The notes under the pieces were generated by a model. The model searched no databases. It had not been told where the DNA came from and saw only the letters and a program-made list of their open reading frames with translations. A stretch of DNA of 64,000 nt from Bdellovibrio sp. SKB1291214 (lineage in GTDB: Bacteria; Bdellovibrionota; Bdellovibrionia; Bdellovibrionales; Bdellovibrionaceae), in contig NZ_CP106855.1 of assembly GCF_002209355.2 (NCBI RefSeq), positions 1,364,001-1,428,000 on the forward strand. The letters are read 5' to 3'. This document shows, piece by piece, positions 49,501-58,100 of this stretch. The number at the start of each line of letters is the position of its first letter. Within the stretch, counting starts at the first letter, position 1. A program made the translations under genes and the position numbers.

Positions 49501-50370
49501 CGCAGTAAAATCAGAAAGCTCAAGTCCCGTCACATTGATGCCGTTGAAATTTATGATCACGGATATCGCGCTTGAGTTTGTTACGCTCGAAGTGGAAGAG
49601 CTTAACGCCGGCACTGGAACTGTCGGATCATAAGTTACTGAAACGTTGGCACCTTGAACCAAGTCATTCCCGCCTTTATCCTTCACTGAATTTGGCAGCA
49701 AGGTCAGTTCATAAGTGCCCGCCGCCGCTGTTAATAAGCTGACGCTGTAGGACTTCCCACTTCCTGTGATTGCAGTCACAGAGCCACTATTCGAAACTGT
49801 AAAGTCAGATAAACTCAAACCTTCAACATCTTCCGAGAACACCAACGACACTATCGACGTCGTTTGATTAGTCAGAGTATTTCCCACCACGCGCATCTGT
49901 ACAGTTGGGGGCACATTATCAAACGTAATTCCCAGCGCATCGCCCGATGCTTTCTTTTTGAAAGTAGAACCACCCGGTGATTGGCCCGGAAGATTCTTCG
50001 GAACACTGACTTCAGAAGATTTTAGCTTGATCGAAATCGGCCCATTGGAGGTTGGAGTAACGATAGCCGTGTAAGTGCTAGCAGATCCCGTTAAACTTGA
50101 AAGAGTTCCGTTCGTCACTTCAAAGTCAGAAAGCGACAATCCCTGAATGTCTTCCGAAAATTGAATTTGAATGGGAATGGCATTTTGATTGGTGTTAGTT
50201 CCCGCATTAGAAGAAATAGATACCGCAACAATGCCACCAAGAGTGGAACTTAACATGCTCACTTTAACATTAGCATCACTGCAAGCTGCAAGGGCCAGCA
50301 GTGCGAAAGCTGGTAAAGCCATTCGCCCCAGCCAACGTGCTAAATAAGTAGTGATTCCAATAAAAACCAT
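46558..50370 (-). CDS. giant RCC1-repeat lipoprotein with Ig-like and Calx-beta-like domains
   Basis: The 1270-residue protein has a lipobox LALAACS near residue 30. Four or so Ig-like segments follow to about 460, with repeated FSEDVEGLSLSDF-type motifs. A Calx-beta-like domain (about 460-560: FTVTLDQVPTIDVTLKYAV) comes next, then 14 RCC1-type units of about 48 residues centred on LKCWG-NxxGQLGDG. Fourteen units make two seven-bladed propellers. Each unit carries two cysteines (HSCGIT and LKCWG), which could lock each blade. It should be surface-exposed, attached by lipid, and could bind prey; function is inferred. A later start at 50322 is possible. Confidence 0.85.
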   Translation of the reverse strand: MVFIGITTYLARWLGRMALPAFALLALAACSDANVKVSMLSSTLGGIVAVSISSNAGTNTNQNAIPIQIQFSEDIQGLSLSDFEVTNGTLSSLTGSASTYTAIVTPTSNGPISIKLKSSEVSVPKNLPGQSPGGSTFKKKASGDALGITFDNVPPTVQMRVVGNTLTNQTTSIVSLVFSEDVEGLSLSDFTVSNSGSVTAITGSGKSYSVSLLTAAAGTYELTLLPNSVKDKGGNDLVQGANVSVTYDPTVPVPALSSSTSSVTNSSAISVIINFNGINVTGLELSDFTATNAVISGLSGAGSVYSVTLTPSSDGVASLVLNAGKVTNAAGTVNVVSNTLSFNVDRIAPVINLGAANTSLGSASTKFTWPLTYSDAAVVTLNSANIVLTGATTNCVTEIIPQNALSYVVSVSGCSGNGNLTMSVVSGTASDAAGNMAPAAGPTNAVTLNNTVFTASFTKSNDVVNEGNAANTQSFTVTLDQVPTIDVTLKYAVLSPQTTALTTDFNLTNGTLVIPANQQTATISYQYNGNNIVDGSKVIQVGLIGGVSASGKAVNYGTQSWRRLVQDDDQATSFVKVATALNHSCGILSGGILKCWGGNENGQIGDGTTTRRLLPTIVDSGVTYSDISTGGNHSCGITTSGILKCWGYNYYGQLGDGTSLNKRVSPVVIDSGTLYSEVSVGSSHTCAVTTVGVLKCWGLNSSGQLGNGTKVDATSPTIIESGVFYGHVGSGNSHSCGITTLGVLKCWGNNIYGQLGDGTTTDRLIPTIIDSGTVTRVVASTQNTCSINSSGILKCWGANGYGQLGDGTTTNKASPTVVDSANSYTSVSSGWAHVCGVTTPGEIKCWGFNSYGQLGLGHTVNKTTPSSVESGTAYSFVSGREYHSCGITNSGVLKCWGFNSFGQLGDGNELRKLTPAVVDMVSTYSLVKAYNHTCAISSIGALKCWGDNSYNQIADGSTSPRTSPVVVEEGVTYNQIATSVSQTCGITNKGVLKCRGTNMLGSMGLGSSVSSTRYPVSVVDPGVSYDQLTMGLYHVCGITSAGVLKCWGANSSGQVGNGTNTDQNLPVVIDSGVSYSKISAGSVHTCGITTSGILKCWGSNLTGRLGDGTAVDRNLPVVIDSGVSYSFIGNGIAHSCAITTGNVLKCWGNNSYSQLGNGGTTELLVPTVIDTGVSYGSVFGGSSMTCAITTAGALKCWGTPNEGAIGDGSTGVRNTPTIVDSGTAYMNAAISTSFACGITSAGVLKCWGLDSKGQLGMGNSSYFPAPVAPN

Positions 50371-50474
50371 TACTTATTTATCGGAATTTTGTTCGATCCC
50401 CCAGAGGGAAGTCGGGTCAAATTTGACTTCAGTATACATTTGTAATTCAGTGGAATGTCTCAGATTGAAACAAA

Positions 50475-50496
50475 AAACCCAGCCTTGGCTGGGTCC
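50475..50496 (-). terminator. terminator of the caa3 oxidase operon
   Basis: ACCCAGCC (50477-50484) pairs with GGCTGGGT (50487-50494). On the - strand the stem is followed by TTTTTTG, and it lies just past the ctaB stop. Confidence 0.85.
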
Positions 50497-50527
50497 TATT
50501 TACTGCGACTTCGTCGTGAGTGCAGAC

Positions 50528-51406
50528 CTATCGATTTTCAGTGATTAGAAAGTGCCACTTGTCGATAACTGGGATGATGATGAAAATCAGCATACTGACA
50601 TTGAGCCACATGAAAAACGCCAACCAGCGCTCCGTACCTTTTGATTTATAGTAACGGTAAAGTTCCTGCATAACTTTGAATACGAATGGAAAAGTCAGAA
50701 GGATATAAAGCCAGCTTGCATGAACGAACAACGGCGCAGCCAATGCGACACCCACATATGCAAATGTCCAAAGAGCGATTTGTTCTAAAGTCTTTTCATT
50801 TCCGCGAGCCACTGGAAGAACTGGAATCCCTCCTGCGGCATAGTCATCTTTATAACGAATCGCCAACACCCAAAAGTGCGGCATCTGCCAGATGAACATG
50901 ATCAGGAACAAGTAGATCGATTCAGAATTAAAGATATCAGGATTGGCTGCTGCATAACCAATTGTCACAGGCAATGCACCAGGTAGTGCCCCGGGAACAG
51001 CGCCATACGCCCATTTTTTTTTCAGATATAAAGTGTAGGGGCCGTTATAGAAAACGACGCAGATCAGGCCAACCCATCCTGCCACGGGTTGCACTGTGAA
51101 CAACAATTGCAAACCGACAAACAAGAAAAAGAAAGACAAAATACCCGCCGCCGCTGGCTTTAAACGACCTGCAGGAATGGGACGGTTTTTTGTACGAGGC
51201 ATAAGGGCATCAAGCTTCCAGTCTTGAACTTGGTTCAAGGCCAAAGAGCCCGAGCTCAGAAAGTAAATACCAAGAAGAGTTTCTAGGAAGATTTTCCAGT
51301 CGAAGGGGTTTTCACTCTGAAAACCAGTGGCATAGCCGGCCAATCCTGCCAATACAGAAAAGACGACTATGCCAAACTTAGTAAGATCCGCGTATGTCTT
51401 TAACAC
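50528..51406 (-). CDS. ctaB: protoheme IX farnesyltransferase
   Basis: The 292-residue UbiA-type enzyme has eight or so membrane helices and the two prenyl-diphosphate motifs: NQVQDWKLDALMPRTKNRP (NxxxDxxxD form) and YKDDYAAGGIPVLPV. It converts heme B to heme O by adding the farnesyl tail, the first step to the heme A needed by the oxidase encoded upstream. It is the last gene of the seven-gene operon; a heme A synthase (CtaA) gene is not in the window. Confidence 0.94.
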   Translation of the reverse strand: MLKTYADLTKFGIVVFSVLAGLAGYATGFQSENPFDWKIFLETLLGIYFLSSGSLALNQVQDWKLDALMPRTKNRPIPAGRLKPAAAGILSFFFLFVGLQLLFTVQPVAGWVGLICVVFYNGPYTLYLKKKWAYGAVPGALPGALPVTIGYAAANPDIFNSESIYLFLIMFIWQMPHFWVLAIRYKDDYAAGGIPVLPVARGNEKTLEQIALWTFAYVGVALAAPLFVHASWLYILLTFPFVFKVMQELYRYYKSKGTERWLAFFMWLNVSMLIFIIIPVIDKWHFLITENR

Positions 51407-51413
51407 AGCGGTC

Positions 51414-51755
51414 TTAGAGCGGACTCACTTCTGCAACACGCGTAACGATATCGATAACGCTAAAGAACAGAAGAACTAGCAAGAAAAAGAAGCCAGACGC
51501 GAAGATCACGCGATTCATGTTGTTATCGTCCTTCAAGTGCATGAAGTACAACAAAACCAGAGTCGCCTTAACTGCCGCGATCAAAAATGCGATTGGAGAC
51601 GCCAATACACCCAATACCTCGTGGAATTGGTGGGCTACTACCGTCAAGATAGTTAGACCAAACAAAGCCCCTGCAATCTTCAAGTACATTGAAGTTGGAG
51701 AGATATGTGGATGAAGAACGTTAGGATCGTGTTTGTGATTATTTGCTGCTGCCAT
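51414..51755 (-). CDS. ctaF: cytochrome c oxidase subunit IV
   Basis: The 113-residue product has three membrane helices, with VAHQFHEVLGVLASPIAFLI, the AAVKATLVLLYFMHLKDDNN motif typical of the small subunit IV, and VIFASGFFFLLVLLFFSV. It helps assemble and stabilise the oxidase core. It lies between ctaE and ctaB with gaps of 2 and 7 bases. Confidence 0.9.
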   Translation of the reverse strand: MAAANNHKHDPNVLHPHISPTSMYLKIAGALFGLTILTVVAHQFHEVLGVLASPIAFLIAAVKATLVLLYFMHLKDDNNMNRVIFASGFFFLLVLLFFSVIDIVTRVAEVSPL

Positions 51756-51757
51756 TG

Positions 51758-52420
51758 TTAACCCACCAGATAAAGAAGAGGGAATAGGAAGATCCAGATC
51801 AAGTCGACGATGTGCCAGAAAATACCTACACCCTCAACTGGCAACCAGTATTGGGAGTGGAACTCACCGCGCATAGTTCTGATCAACAACCAAGCGATAC
51901 AACCCATACCAATCAACACGTGAAGACCGTGCAGACCTGTCATGCAGAAATAGAAACCGAAGTACATACCAAGGTTCGCGTGCTCTGCACCCGTTTTTGC
52001 CATATCCAAGAAACGACCTGGATAGAAGCCCAAATGGAATTTATGTGTCCACTCGAAGTATTTGATCACCATGAAGATCGCACCACAAAGAATCGTCGTC
52101 GCCAAAGCAAGAGCCGCTTTCTTTGTTTCGTTACGTTGGATCAGCTGGATCGAGATCGCCATCGTGAAGGAGGAGAAGATAAGAACTAGAGTATTGATGA
52201 AACCTAGCTTCCAATCCAACTGTTTTGCGCCTTCAGCGAACATCTCTGGATAGATAACGTGGAAGATACCATAGCCAACCAAAAGGGCACCGAACATAAG
52301 GATCTCGGTCACCATGAACAACCAAATACCTTGCTTGCCGCTATCGTACTGTTGAGTCGCATCTTTAAAGTGATGCGACACGTGTGCTGCGTGTGGGTGT
52401 GCTACGTTATCTGTACTCAT
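51758..52420 (-). CDS. ctaE: cytochrome c oxidase subunit III
   Basis: The 220-residue product has five membrane helices, fewer than the seven of mitochondrial subunit III but normal for caa3 types. Motifs include GIWLFMVTEILMFGALLVGY, FYFCMTGLHGLHVLIGMG and EGVGIFWHIVDLIWIFLFP. It stabilises subunit I. Its start overlaps the end of ctaD by 14 bases, tying their translation. Confidence 0.95.
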   Translation of the reverse strand: MSTDNVAHPHAAHVSHHFKDATQQYDSGKQGIWLFMVTEILMFGALLVGYGIFHVIYPEMFAEGAKQLDWKLGFINTLVLIFSSFTMAISIQLIQRNETKKAALALATTILCGAIFMVIKYFEWTHKFHLGFYPGRFLDMAKTGAEHANLGMYFGFYFCMTGLHGLHVLIGMGCIAWLLIRTMRGEFHSQYWLPVEGVGIFWHIVDLIWIFLFPLLYLVG

Positions 52421-54029
52421 AAGGCCCCGCTGTTACTACTGGTTCAACATCGAAGTTAAATTGTGGAGGTGGAGAAGACGTCTGCCACTCAAGAGTTTTT
52501 GAACCCCATGGGTTTGCAGAAGCTTTCGGACCTTTCCTGATACCTTGTACGATCACATAAAGACCGATCAAGAAACCAGTTAGGATCAACCAAGAACCAA
52601 CAGTAGAAATTTTGTTCAACTGTTCATAGTTCGGGATGTAGTCGAAATAACGACGTGGCATACCCATCGCACCCAAGATGAATTGAGGGAAGAAAGTCAC
52701 GTTGAAACCGATAAAGATGAATACGAAAGACATGCGGGCCGCAGCTTCGTTAAACATTTTACCGAACATTTTTGGGAACCAGTAATAGAAGCCACCCATC
52801 AATGCCATCAATGTACCACCCACCATCACGTAGTGGAAATGGGCTACCACGAAGTATGTATCGTGGAAGTGAACGTCGATTGGAAGAGTCGCAAGCATGA
52901 TACCCGTCACACCACCGATTGCGAACAGGAACAAGAAACCAAGAGCGAACAACATGGGAGAGTCGAAGCTCACAGAACCTTTATAAATTGTCGCTACCCA
53001 GTTGAACATCTTGATCGCTGTTGGAACCCCAACCAGCATCGTGATGAACGAGAACAAGATACCTGCCGTCGCTGATTGACCAGAAACGAACATGTGATGT
53101 CCCCAAACGAAGAACGATACCGCTGCGATACCTAGAGAAGAGTATGCAATCGCGGTGTAACCGAAGATTACTTTGCGAGAGAAGGTGGCGATCACTTCAG
53201 AGATCACACCCATTGCTGGAAGGATCATGATGTAAACCGCTGGATGCGAATAGAACCAGAAGAAATGTTGGAACAATACTGGGTCACCACCAAGTGCCGG
53301 ATCGAAGATACCAACACCAAAGATTTTCTCAGCAGCCAACAACATCAAAGTAATACCCAAAACTGGAGTCGCAAGCATTTGCAGAATCGCAGTTGAGTAA
53401 AGGGCCCAAACGAACAAAGGCATACGGTGCATTGTCATACCCGGTGCTCTAAGTTTGTGAACCGTTACGATGAAGTTTAGACCTGTCATGATGGAAGACA
53501 TACCCATTACGAAGGCTGCGACCACCATTAGAACAGTCGCGGTACCAGTACGGATGGAGTACGGAGTATAGAACGTCCAACCAGTGTCGATTTTAGTTGT
53601 GAAGAAAGTCGCAACGGCCATCAAAGCACCGATCATGAATACGTACCAACTTGCCAAGTTGATCTTAGGGAAAGCAACGTCGGCTGCTCCCAAATGGATT
53701 GGCAAGAAGAAGTTACCAAGAATAGCTGGGATACCAGGAACGATAACCATGAAGACCATGATCGCGCCGTGATAAGTTAGGACCTGATTGTAAACGTCAC
53801 CGTTTTTCAATACTTGTCCTGCACCCGCAACAACATTCGGAGCGAAAAGTTCCAAACGAAGAAGCAAGGCCATAACCCCGCCGACAAAGAAAAAGAACAT
53901 AACAGCGATCATGTACATAAGACCGATACGTTTATGGTCAACCGTTGTTAACCATGACCAAAGGCCTTTTTCACAATTAATATAGTCTGCGCCGTGAGCT
54001 GATGATGAATGTGCACCCATAAGCTTCAC
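52407..54029 (-). CDS. ctaD: cytochrome c oxidase subunit I (A2-type)
   Basis: The 540-residue heme-copper core subunit has twelve membrane helices. Heme a ligands are His in TYHGAIMVFMV and in HFHYVMVGG; CuB ligands are in FYSHPAVYIMILP and GHHMFVSG. The active-site Tyr lies in the same SHPAVY segment. The YSHPAV form, in place of GHPEV, is the A2 subclass mark. It reduces O2 to water and pumps protons. It is followed by ctaE with overlap. Confidence 0.97.
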   Translation of the reverse strand: MKLMGAHSSSAHGADYINCEKGLWSWLTTVDHKRIGLMYMIAVMFFFFVGGVMALLLRLELFAPNVVAGAGQVLKNGDVYNQVLTYHGAIMVFMVIVPGIPAILGNFFLPIHLGAADVAFPKINLASWYVFMIGALMAVATFFTTKIDTGWTFYTPYSIRTGTATVLMVVAAFVMGMSSIMTGLNFIVTVHKLRAPGMTMHRMPLFVWALYSTAILQMLATPVLGITLMLLAAEKIFGVGIFDPALGGDPVLFQHFFWFYSHPAVYIMILPAMGVISEVIATFSRKVIFGYTAIAYSSLGIAAVSFFVWGHHMFVSGQSATAGILFSFITMLVGVPTAIKMFNWVATIYKGSVSFDSPMLFALGFLFLFAIGGVTGIMLATLPIDVHFHDTYFVVAHFHYVMVGGTLMALMGGFYYWFPKMFGKMFNEAAARMSFVFIFIGFNVTFFPQFILGAMGMPRRYFDYIPNYEQLNKISTVGSWLILTGFLIGLYVIVQGIRKGPKASANPWGSKTLEWQTSSPPPQFNFDVEPVVTAGPYEYR

Positions 54030-54032
54030 TCC

Positions 54033-54989
54033 TTATTTCAAGCTCTTAACGTACTCGATAAGTGCGTTAAGCTCGTTTTCGTTAATCTGACCCTGGAACG
54101 TTGGCATAACGCCTTTAGGGAAACCTTTTACGATTTTTGCATTTGGTTGAAGGATAGATTCACGGATGTAGTTTTCATCCGCAGTAACTTTACCGCCGCC
54201 ATCCAATTCAACTTCGTGACCGAATACTTGGAACAATGATGGACCAACTTTTGCGGCAGGATTGTCGACAGCGTGGCAAGATGCGCACGCTTTCAACGCG
54301 AAAAGTTTTTTACCACGTTCAGCAATTGGCAATTGGCCTTCTTCTTGGCCCTCTTCCATGTATTTGTCGAATTCAGCACGAGTCACAACACGTACTTTAC
54401 CGATCATACCGGAGTGAGTAGTACCGCAGTACTCAGCACAGAATACGTGGAATTCGCCCATTTTTTCTGCGCGGAACCACAATGCTGTGTAACGACCCGG
54501 AACGGCGTCTTGCTTGATACGGAAAGATGGAATGAAGAAAGAGTGGATCACGTCTTGAGAAGTCAAAAGCAACTTCACATCAGTGTTCACTGGAACGACA
54601 AGTTCATTCACGGCTTTAAAACCGTTTTTGTACTCGATCTCCCATGCCCACTGTTTACCAAGGACGTTAATTTCAAGAGCATCTTTCGGCATAGTTCTCA
54701 TGCCGTGATAGATGTACCAACCCCATGCGAACACCGCTAGGAAGATCACAAGTGGAATAAATGACCACAAGAACTCCAACACTGTGCTGTGAGAGATGTA
54801 TGCTGTTTTGTCGTTTTCAGATTTACGTTTGTACTTAAGTACAAAATAAATCATCCCGCCGATAACCAGCACGCAGGCGATGAAACTTGTAATCAGCAAG
54901 AATCCGTAAAGATTGTCCACCTGCTTGGCAATCTCGGTTCCTTGCGTTGGCATGAAGGATTGGGCCTTCGCAATATTAAACCACATCAT
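54033..54989 (-). CDS. ctaC: cytochrome c oxidase subunit II fused to cytochrome c
   Basis: The 318-residue product has two membrane helices (FLLITSFIACVLVIGGMIYF and VLEFLWSFIPLVIFLAVFAW). The CuA domain carries CAEYCGTTHSGMIGKV, and a C-terminal cytochrome c has the heme site CASCHAV near 240 and axial Met in GVMPTFQG. The fusion makes the enzyme caa3-type, taking electrons directly through its own cytochrome. It lies 4 bases before ctaD. Confidence 0.96.
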   Translation of the reverse strand: MMWFNIAKAQSFMPTQGTEIAKQVDNLYGFLLITSFIACVLVIGGMIYFVLKYKRKSENDKTAYISHSTVLEFLWSFIPLVIFLAVFAWGWYIYHGMRTMPKDALEINVLGKQWAWEIEYKNGFKAVNELVVPVNTDVKLLLTSQDVIHSFFIPSFRIKQDAVPGRYTALWFRAEKMGEFHVFCAEYCGTTHSGMIGKVRVVTRAEFDKYMEEGQEEGQLPIAERGKKLFALKACASCHAVDNPAAKVGPSLFQVFGHEVELDGGGKVTADENYIRESILQPNAKIVKGFPKGVMPTFQGQINENELNALIEYVKSLK

Positions 54990-54995
54990 GTACCT

Positions 54996-55877
54996 TTATC
55001 TCCCCGCCACATTCTTCTTCGCTCTGCGGGAGCGAATATAAAGCGGCAATAACCATAAAACCATCACAAGAACCATCACTCCTCCGCCCAGCTTCATCAC
55101 CGAAACTGCAGCAAGGGAGTACTTGCTCTTGTGTGGGTCGTATTTAAAACAATACAGCACTAGGCTATCTACGAACGATCCGATTTTTCCTTCGGTCGCT
55201 TCGTTCAACGCCAATTTAATATCCTGCTGATTAAACATAATCCCAGGAAGATAGCGTGAAACCGTGCCATCAGGAGAAACGACAACTGCTGCTGAAGCAT
55301 GTGCCCACTCCTTTTGAGTTTCATCCCATCTGAACTTAAAACCAATAGACTCTGTCAAAGCTCTTACTTGCTGGTCGTTACCAGTCAAAAAGTGCCAACC
55401 GCCTTCAGATCCCGCGCGATCGTACATCTTCATGTACAACGCCTTTTTCGTAGCGGCGTCCTCAGGTGTTTCTTTCGAGTCAAAACTGATCGCGACAACT
55501 TTAAACTTGTCGCCCACAGTCCAATTTTTTTCCATCACTTTAAGTGCATCTGTCAGACCGTTAAGGTGAAAGTTGCACAAGCCCGGACATTTAAAATACA
55601 CAGGCGAAAGAATGATGGGATGTTTTCCGTCAAAGTAATCGCGAAGTGCGACGTCCTTGCCCGTTTCATCCTTAAAAGTCATTCCCAAGTCGAGTTTGTG
55701 ACCCAACTTTTCATCAATCCCAACACCCTGAAGTTCGCGAGCTTTATCGTTCGCAGCCATCCCTGCTTCAGGGCCATTGTAGGCAAAAGTCTTTGGTGCT
55801 GAAAACAAAACGAGAACGGTTCCAGTTAGAACCATTCCCATTGTTTTTGCTTTCAAAACAAAATGACTTTTCAACAT
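54996..55877 (-). CDS. SCO1/SenC copper-insertion protein
   Basis: The 293-residue product has an N-terminal signal or anchor and a thioredoxin-fold domain with copper site YFKCPGLCNFHLNGL and distal His in KEWAHASAAV. A C-terminal membrane helix (GGGVMVLVMVLWLLPLYI) is not present in classic SCO1. It should load the CuA centre of CtaC, whose gene follows after 6 bases. AGGAAG precedes the ATG. Confidence 0.92.
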   Translation of the reverse strand: MLKSHFVLKAKTMGMVLTGTVLVLFSAPKTFAYNGPEAGMAANDKARELQGVGIDEKLGHKLDLGMTFKDETGKDVALRDYFDGKHPIILSPVYFKCPGLCNFHLNGLTDALKVMEKNWTVGDKFKVVAISFDSKETPEDAATKKALYMKMYDRAGSEGGWHFLTGNDQQVRALTESIGFKFRWDETQKEWAHASAAVVVSPDGTVSRYLPGIMFNQQDIKLALNEATEGKIGSFVDSLVLYCFKYDPHKSKYSLAAVSVMKLGGGVMVLVMVLWLLPLYIRSRRAKKNVAGR

Positions 55878-55892
55878 TAAGTAACTTCCTAA

Positions 55893-56426
55893 TTATTTTG
55901 CGGTTTTTGCAAACTCAGCAACTTTAGCAGGATCGTCTTTAGATTTGTTGTTCGTGATTGAATTGATGAAGTGAGTAACAGCCCAACGATCAGCAACTTT
56001 GAAGTGACCGAAAGCGGCCATTGATGAACCCGGAATACCATTAGTAACGACTTTAAAGTGATTGATGATACCATCACCCTGAGTCCATTTACCTTCAACC
56101 AAGTTACGTGGCTTAGGATTCAAAGCTGCACCCGCAGCACCGTCGCCCAGACCCTTTTCACCGTGGCACATAGCACAGTTTGTTTTGAAGAATTTCTGAC
56201 CGTAAGCGATCATCTCAGGAGTTTCTACCCATGGTTCTTTCACAGTCGTGATATCGAACACAGGACCTGTTGCTGCAGCTGGTGCATTTGGATCTACAAC
56301 GTTCTCTGCCAAATCCACACCTTTATTGATGACAACAAGGTAGAAGAAAAATGCGAAGACGAACACCATAGAAAACATGAATGCGAACAAACCACCGCGG
56401 TTATAATGATCTTTATTTTCAGACAT
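55893..56426 (-). CDS. membrane-anchored cytochrome c
   Basis: The 177-residue product has one N-terminal membrane helix (LFAFMFSMVFVFAFFFYLV) and a periplasmic cytochrome c domain with heme site NCAMCHGEKGLGDG (about 83) and candidate axial Met in PGSSMAAFGHFK. It is the first gene of the oxidase operon and may donate electrons from the bc1-type or alternative complex III to the caa3 enzyme. Confidence 0.92.
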   Translation of the reverse strand: MSENKDHYNRGGLFAFMFSMVFVFAFFFYLVVINKGVDLAENVVDPNAPAAATGPVFDITTVKEPWVETPEMIAYGQKFFKTNCAMCHGEKGLGDGAAGAALNPKPRNLVEGKWTQGDGIINHFKVVTNGIPGSSMAAFGHFKVADRWAVTHFINSITNNKSKDDPAKVAEFAKTAK

Positions 56427-56601
56427 AGGCTGGCACTCCGAAAGGGACGCAAAAAAGTTTTGTCACAGTATTGTAATATAATCTAAGTTAAGTACCGGAA
56501 AACCCTAGGGACCGCAACAAATTACACCCAGATGTCCAGCTGACATTGTTGCGCCGCAAAAGCTGTTTTCGCGGCACTGATACTCGCTCTCAATTTGCAA
56601 A

Positions 56602-57351
56602 TTATAAAGTGATGCCACCATCAACACTTAGAACAGTTGCGTTGATGTAGGCAGCCTGCTCGCTTGCCAAAAACAGAACCGCGTTGGCGATGTCCGATGT
56701 TTCGCCAAGGCGCATCACTGGGATCTTAGCTGCCATAGCATCAATCGCTTCTTTGGGCATGGCTTTGGTCATCGCCGTATTAATAAAGCCCGGAGCAATC
56801 GCATTGGATGTGAACCCCTTCCGTCCCAACTCTTTACCCCACGTTTTAGTCATACCAATAACACCTGACTTAGCAGCCGCATAGTTTGTTTGACCAAAGT
56901 TACCGTAAAGACCCACCACTGAAGAAATATTAATGATGCGTTTGTTGTTCGAATTTGGATTGAATTTTTCCAGCAAAGTTTTTGTGACATTAAACAAACC
57001 CGTTAAGTTTGTATTAATCACGGCATCCCAATCATCTGCACCCATTTTGGCAAAAGATTTATCGCGCGTGATTCCGGCATTATTCACAAGGATATCCACA
57101 GCCCATGGCAAACCTGCTGCGGCTTTCGCAACAGAATCGCGATTGGTGATATCGACTTGAACGTACTGAACTTGGGAACCGAACTTAGAAAGCTCATCCC
57201 TGGCAGCTTCCAAGGCCTTTTCTGAATAATCCCACACGGATACATTTCCACCCGCAGCCAGAAAACTCTGAGAAATCTCTAGACCAATACCAGCAGCGCC
57301 ACCCGTAACCACAGCATTTTTATTAATGAACTTAAAATTTATCATGCCCAT
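56602..57351 (-). CDS. fabG: 3-oxoacyl-ACP reductase (FabG)
   Basis: The 249-residue short-chain dehydrogenase (ATG 57351) has the NADPH motif VTGGAAGIGLEIS, NNAGITRDKSF, catalytic Ser in ISSVVGLYG and YAAAK. The GITRD and SDIANAVLFLAS wording is typical of FabG, which reduces 3-oxoacyl-ACP in fatty-acid synthesis. PhaB-like acetoacetyl-CoA reductases are close relatives and cannot be excluded from sequence. Several in-frame starts exist. It stands alone, divergent from a matrixin-like protease gene. Confidence 0.85.
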   Translation of the reverse strand: MGMINFKFINKNAVVTGGAAGIGLEISQSFLAAGGNVSVWDYSEKALEAARDELSKFGSQVQYVQVDITNRDSVAKAAAGLPWAVDILVNNAGITRDKSFAKMGADDWDAVINTNLTGLFNVTKTLLEKFNPNSNNKRIINISSVVGLYGNFGQTNYAAAKSGVIGMTKTWGKELGRKGFTSNAIAPGFINTAMTKAMPKEAIDAMAAKIPVMRLGETSDIANAVLFLASEQAAYINATVLSVDGGITL

Positions 57352-57463
57352 GAGCCTACGCCCCACGACCCCACGAGGCAAGGAGGGACACAGGACCCGT
57401 CAAAGGTCGAGAACAAGAATGGAGTGTTCTTTGAACTGACTATTCAATGGTAAATTGGAGGAT

Positions 57464-58099
57464 ATGTACAAATTTTTAGTATTCACATTGTTGAGCTTTT
57501 TAGTAAGTGGATGTCAGCAGGGAGTAACTTTGGGCCCTGGGTCCGAGACGACGCTTGCAAGCGCTGCTCAAGAAGACTGCGGATTTGTACAAAACGTTTA
57601 CGGCCAAAGAGTTTCTTGGAAAACAACTTTGCCAGTTCGCATGTTCATTTCTAAAAATGTTCCCCAAGAGTATGAATCTATTGTGCGCTCTGCTGCCCAG
57701 GTATGGGAAGACGCCGCCGGAATGACTTTGTTTAATATCGCTAATGAGGACGATATTTCTTACGATGGCAGCAAAGACGGTCGCAGCGGAATCTATTGGA
57801 ATACAAATTGGACTAAATCACCCAATCTGCAAGCCGTAACCTCTCTGTATTGGAACAATAATAAAATGACGGAAGCTGACCTGACAGTAGATGCAAAATA
57901 CTTCCGCTTTTATATCGAGCACCCGGAACTGACTTCAGATTTGCATTTGCACAGCTTGATGGTGCATGAATTCGGACACGTATTAGGATTAAAACATCGT
58001 TCCACTCTCTCGACTGTGATGTGGCCTGTATTGAACGCGGGAACGAAGCGTGATGTATTAACAGATGCAGACCGCAAAGCACTGAAATGCGAGTACTAA
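57464..58099 (+). CDS. matrixin-like zinc metalloprotease lipoprotein
   Basis: The 211-residue product (ATG 57464, GGAGG just upstream) has lipobox FLVSGC and a metzincin domain with HEFGHVLGLKHR (zinc His three times and catalytic Glu) and Met-turn STVMWPVLNAG. It should cleave proteins at the cell surface or in the periplasm. It is upstream of a 197-residue anchored protein with a 1-base gap, and that protein could be its inhibitor or partner. A secreted protease is natural for a predator. Confidence 0.9.
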   Translation: MYKFLVFTLLSFLVSGCQQGVTLGPGSETTLASAAQEDCGFVQNVYGQRVSWKTTLPVRMFISKNVPQEYESIVRSAAQVWEDAAGMTLFNIANEDDISYDGSKDGRSGIYWNTNWTKSPNLQAVTSLYWNNNKMTEADLTVDAKYFRFYIEHPELTSDLHLHSLMVHEFGHVLGLKHRSTLSTVMWPVLNAGTKRDVLTDADRKALKCEY

Positions 58100-58100
58100 A

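Noticed and set aside
52683-56486. Several long + strand frames opposite the oxidase operon
   Set aside because: All lie on the antisense of confident genes (ctaC, ctaD, SCO, cytochrome c) and show His/Cys-rich shadow composition.
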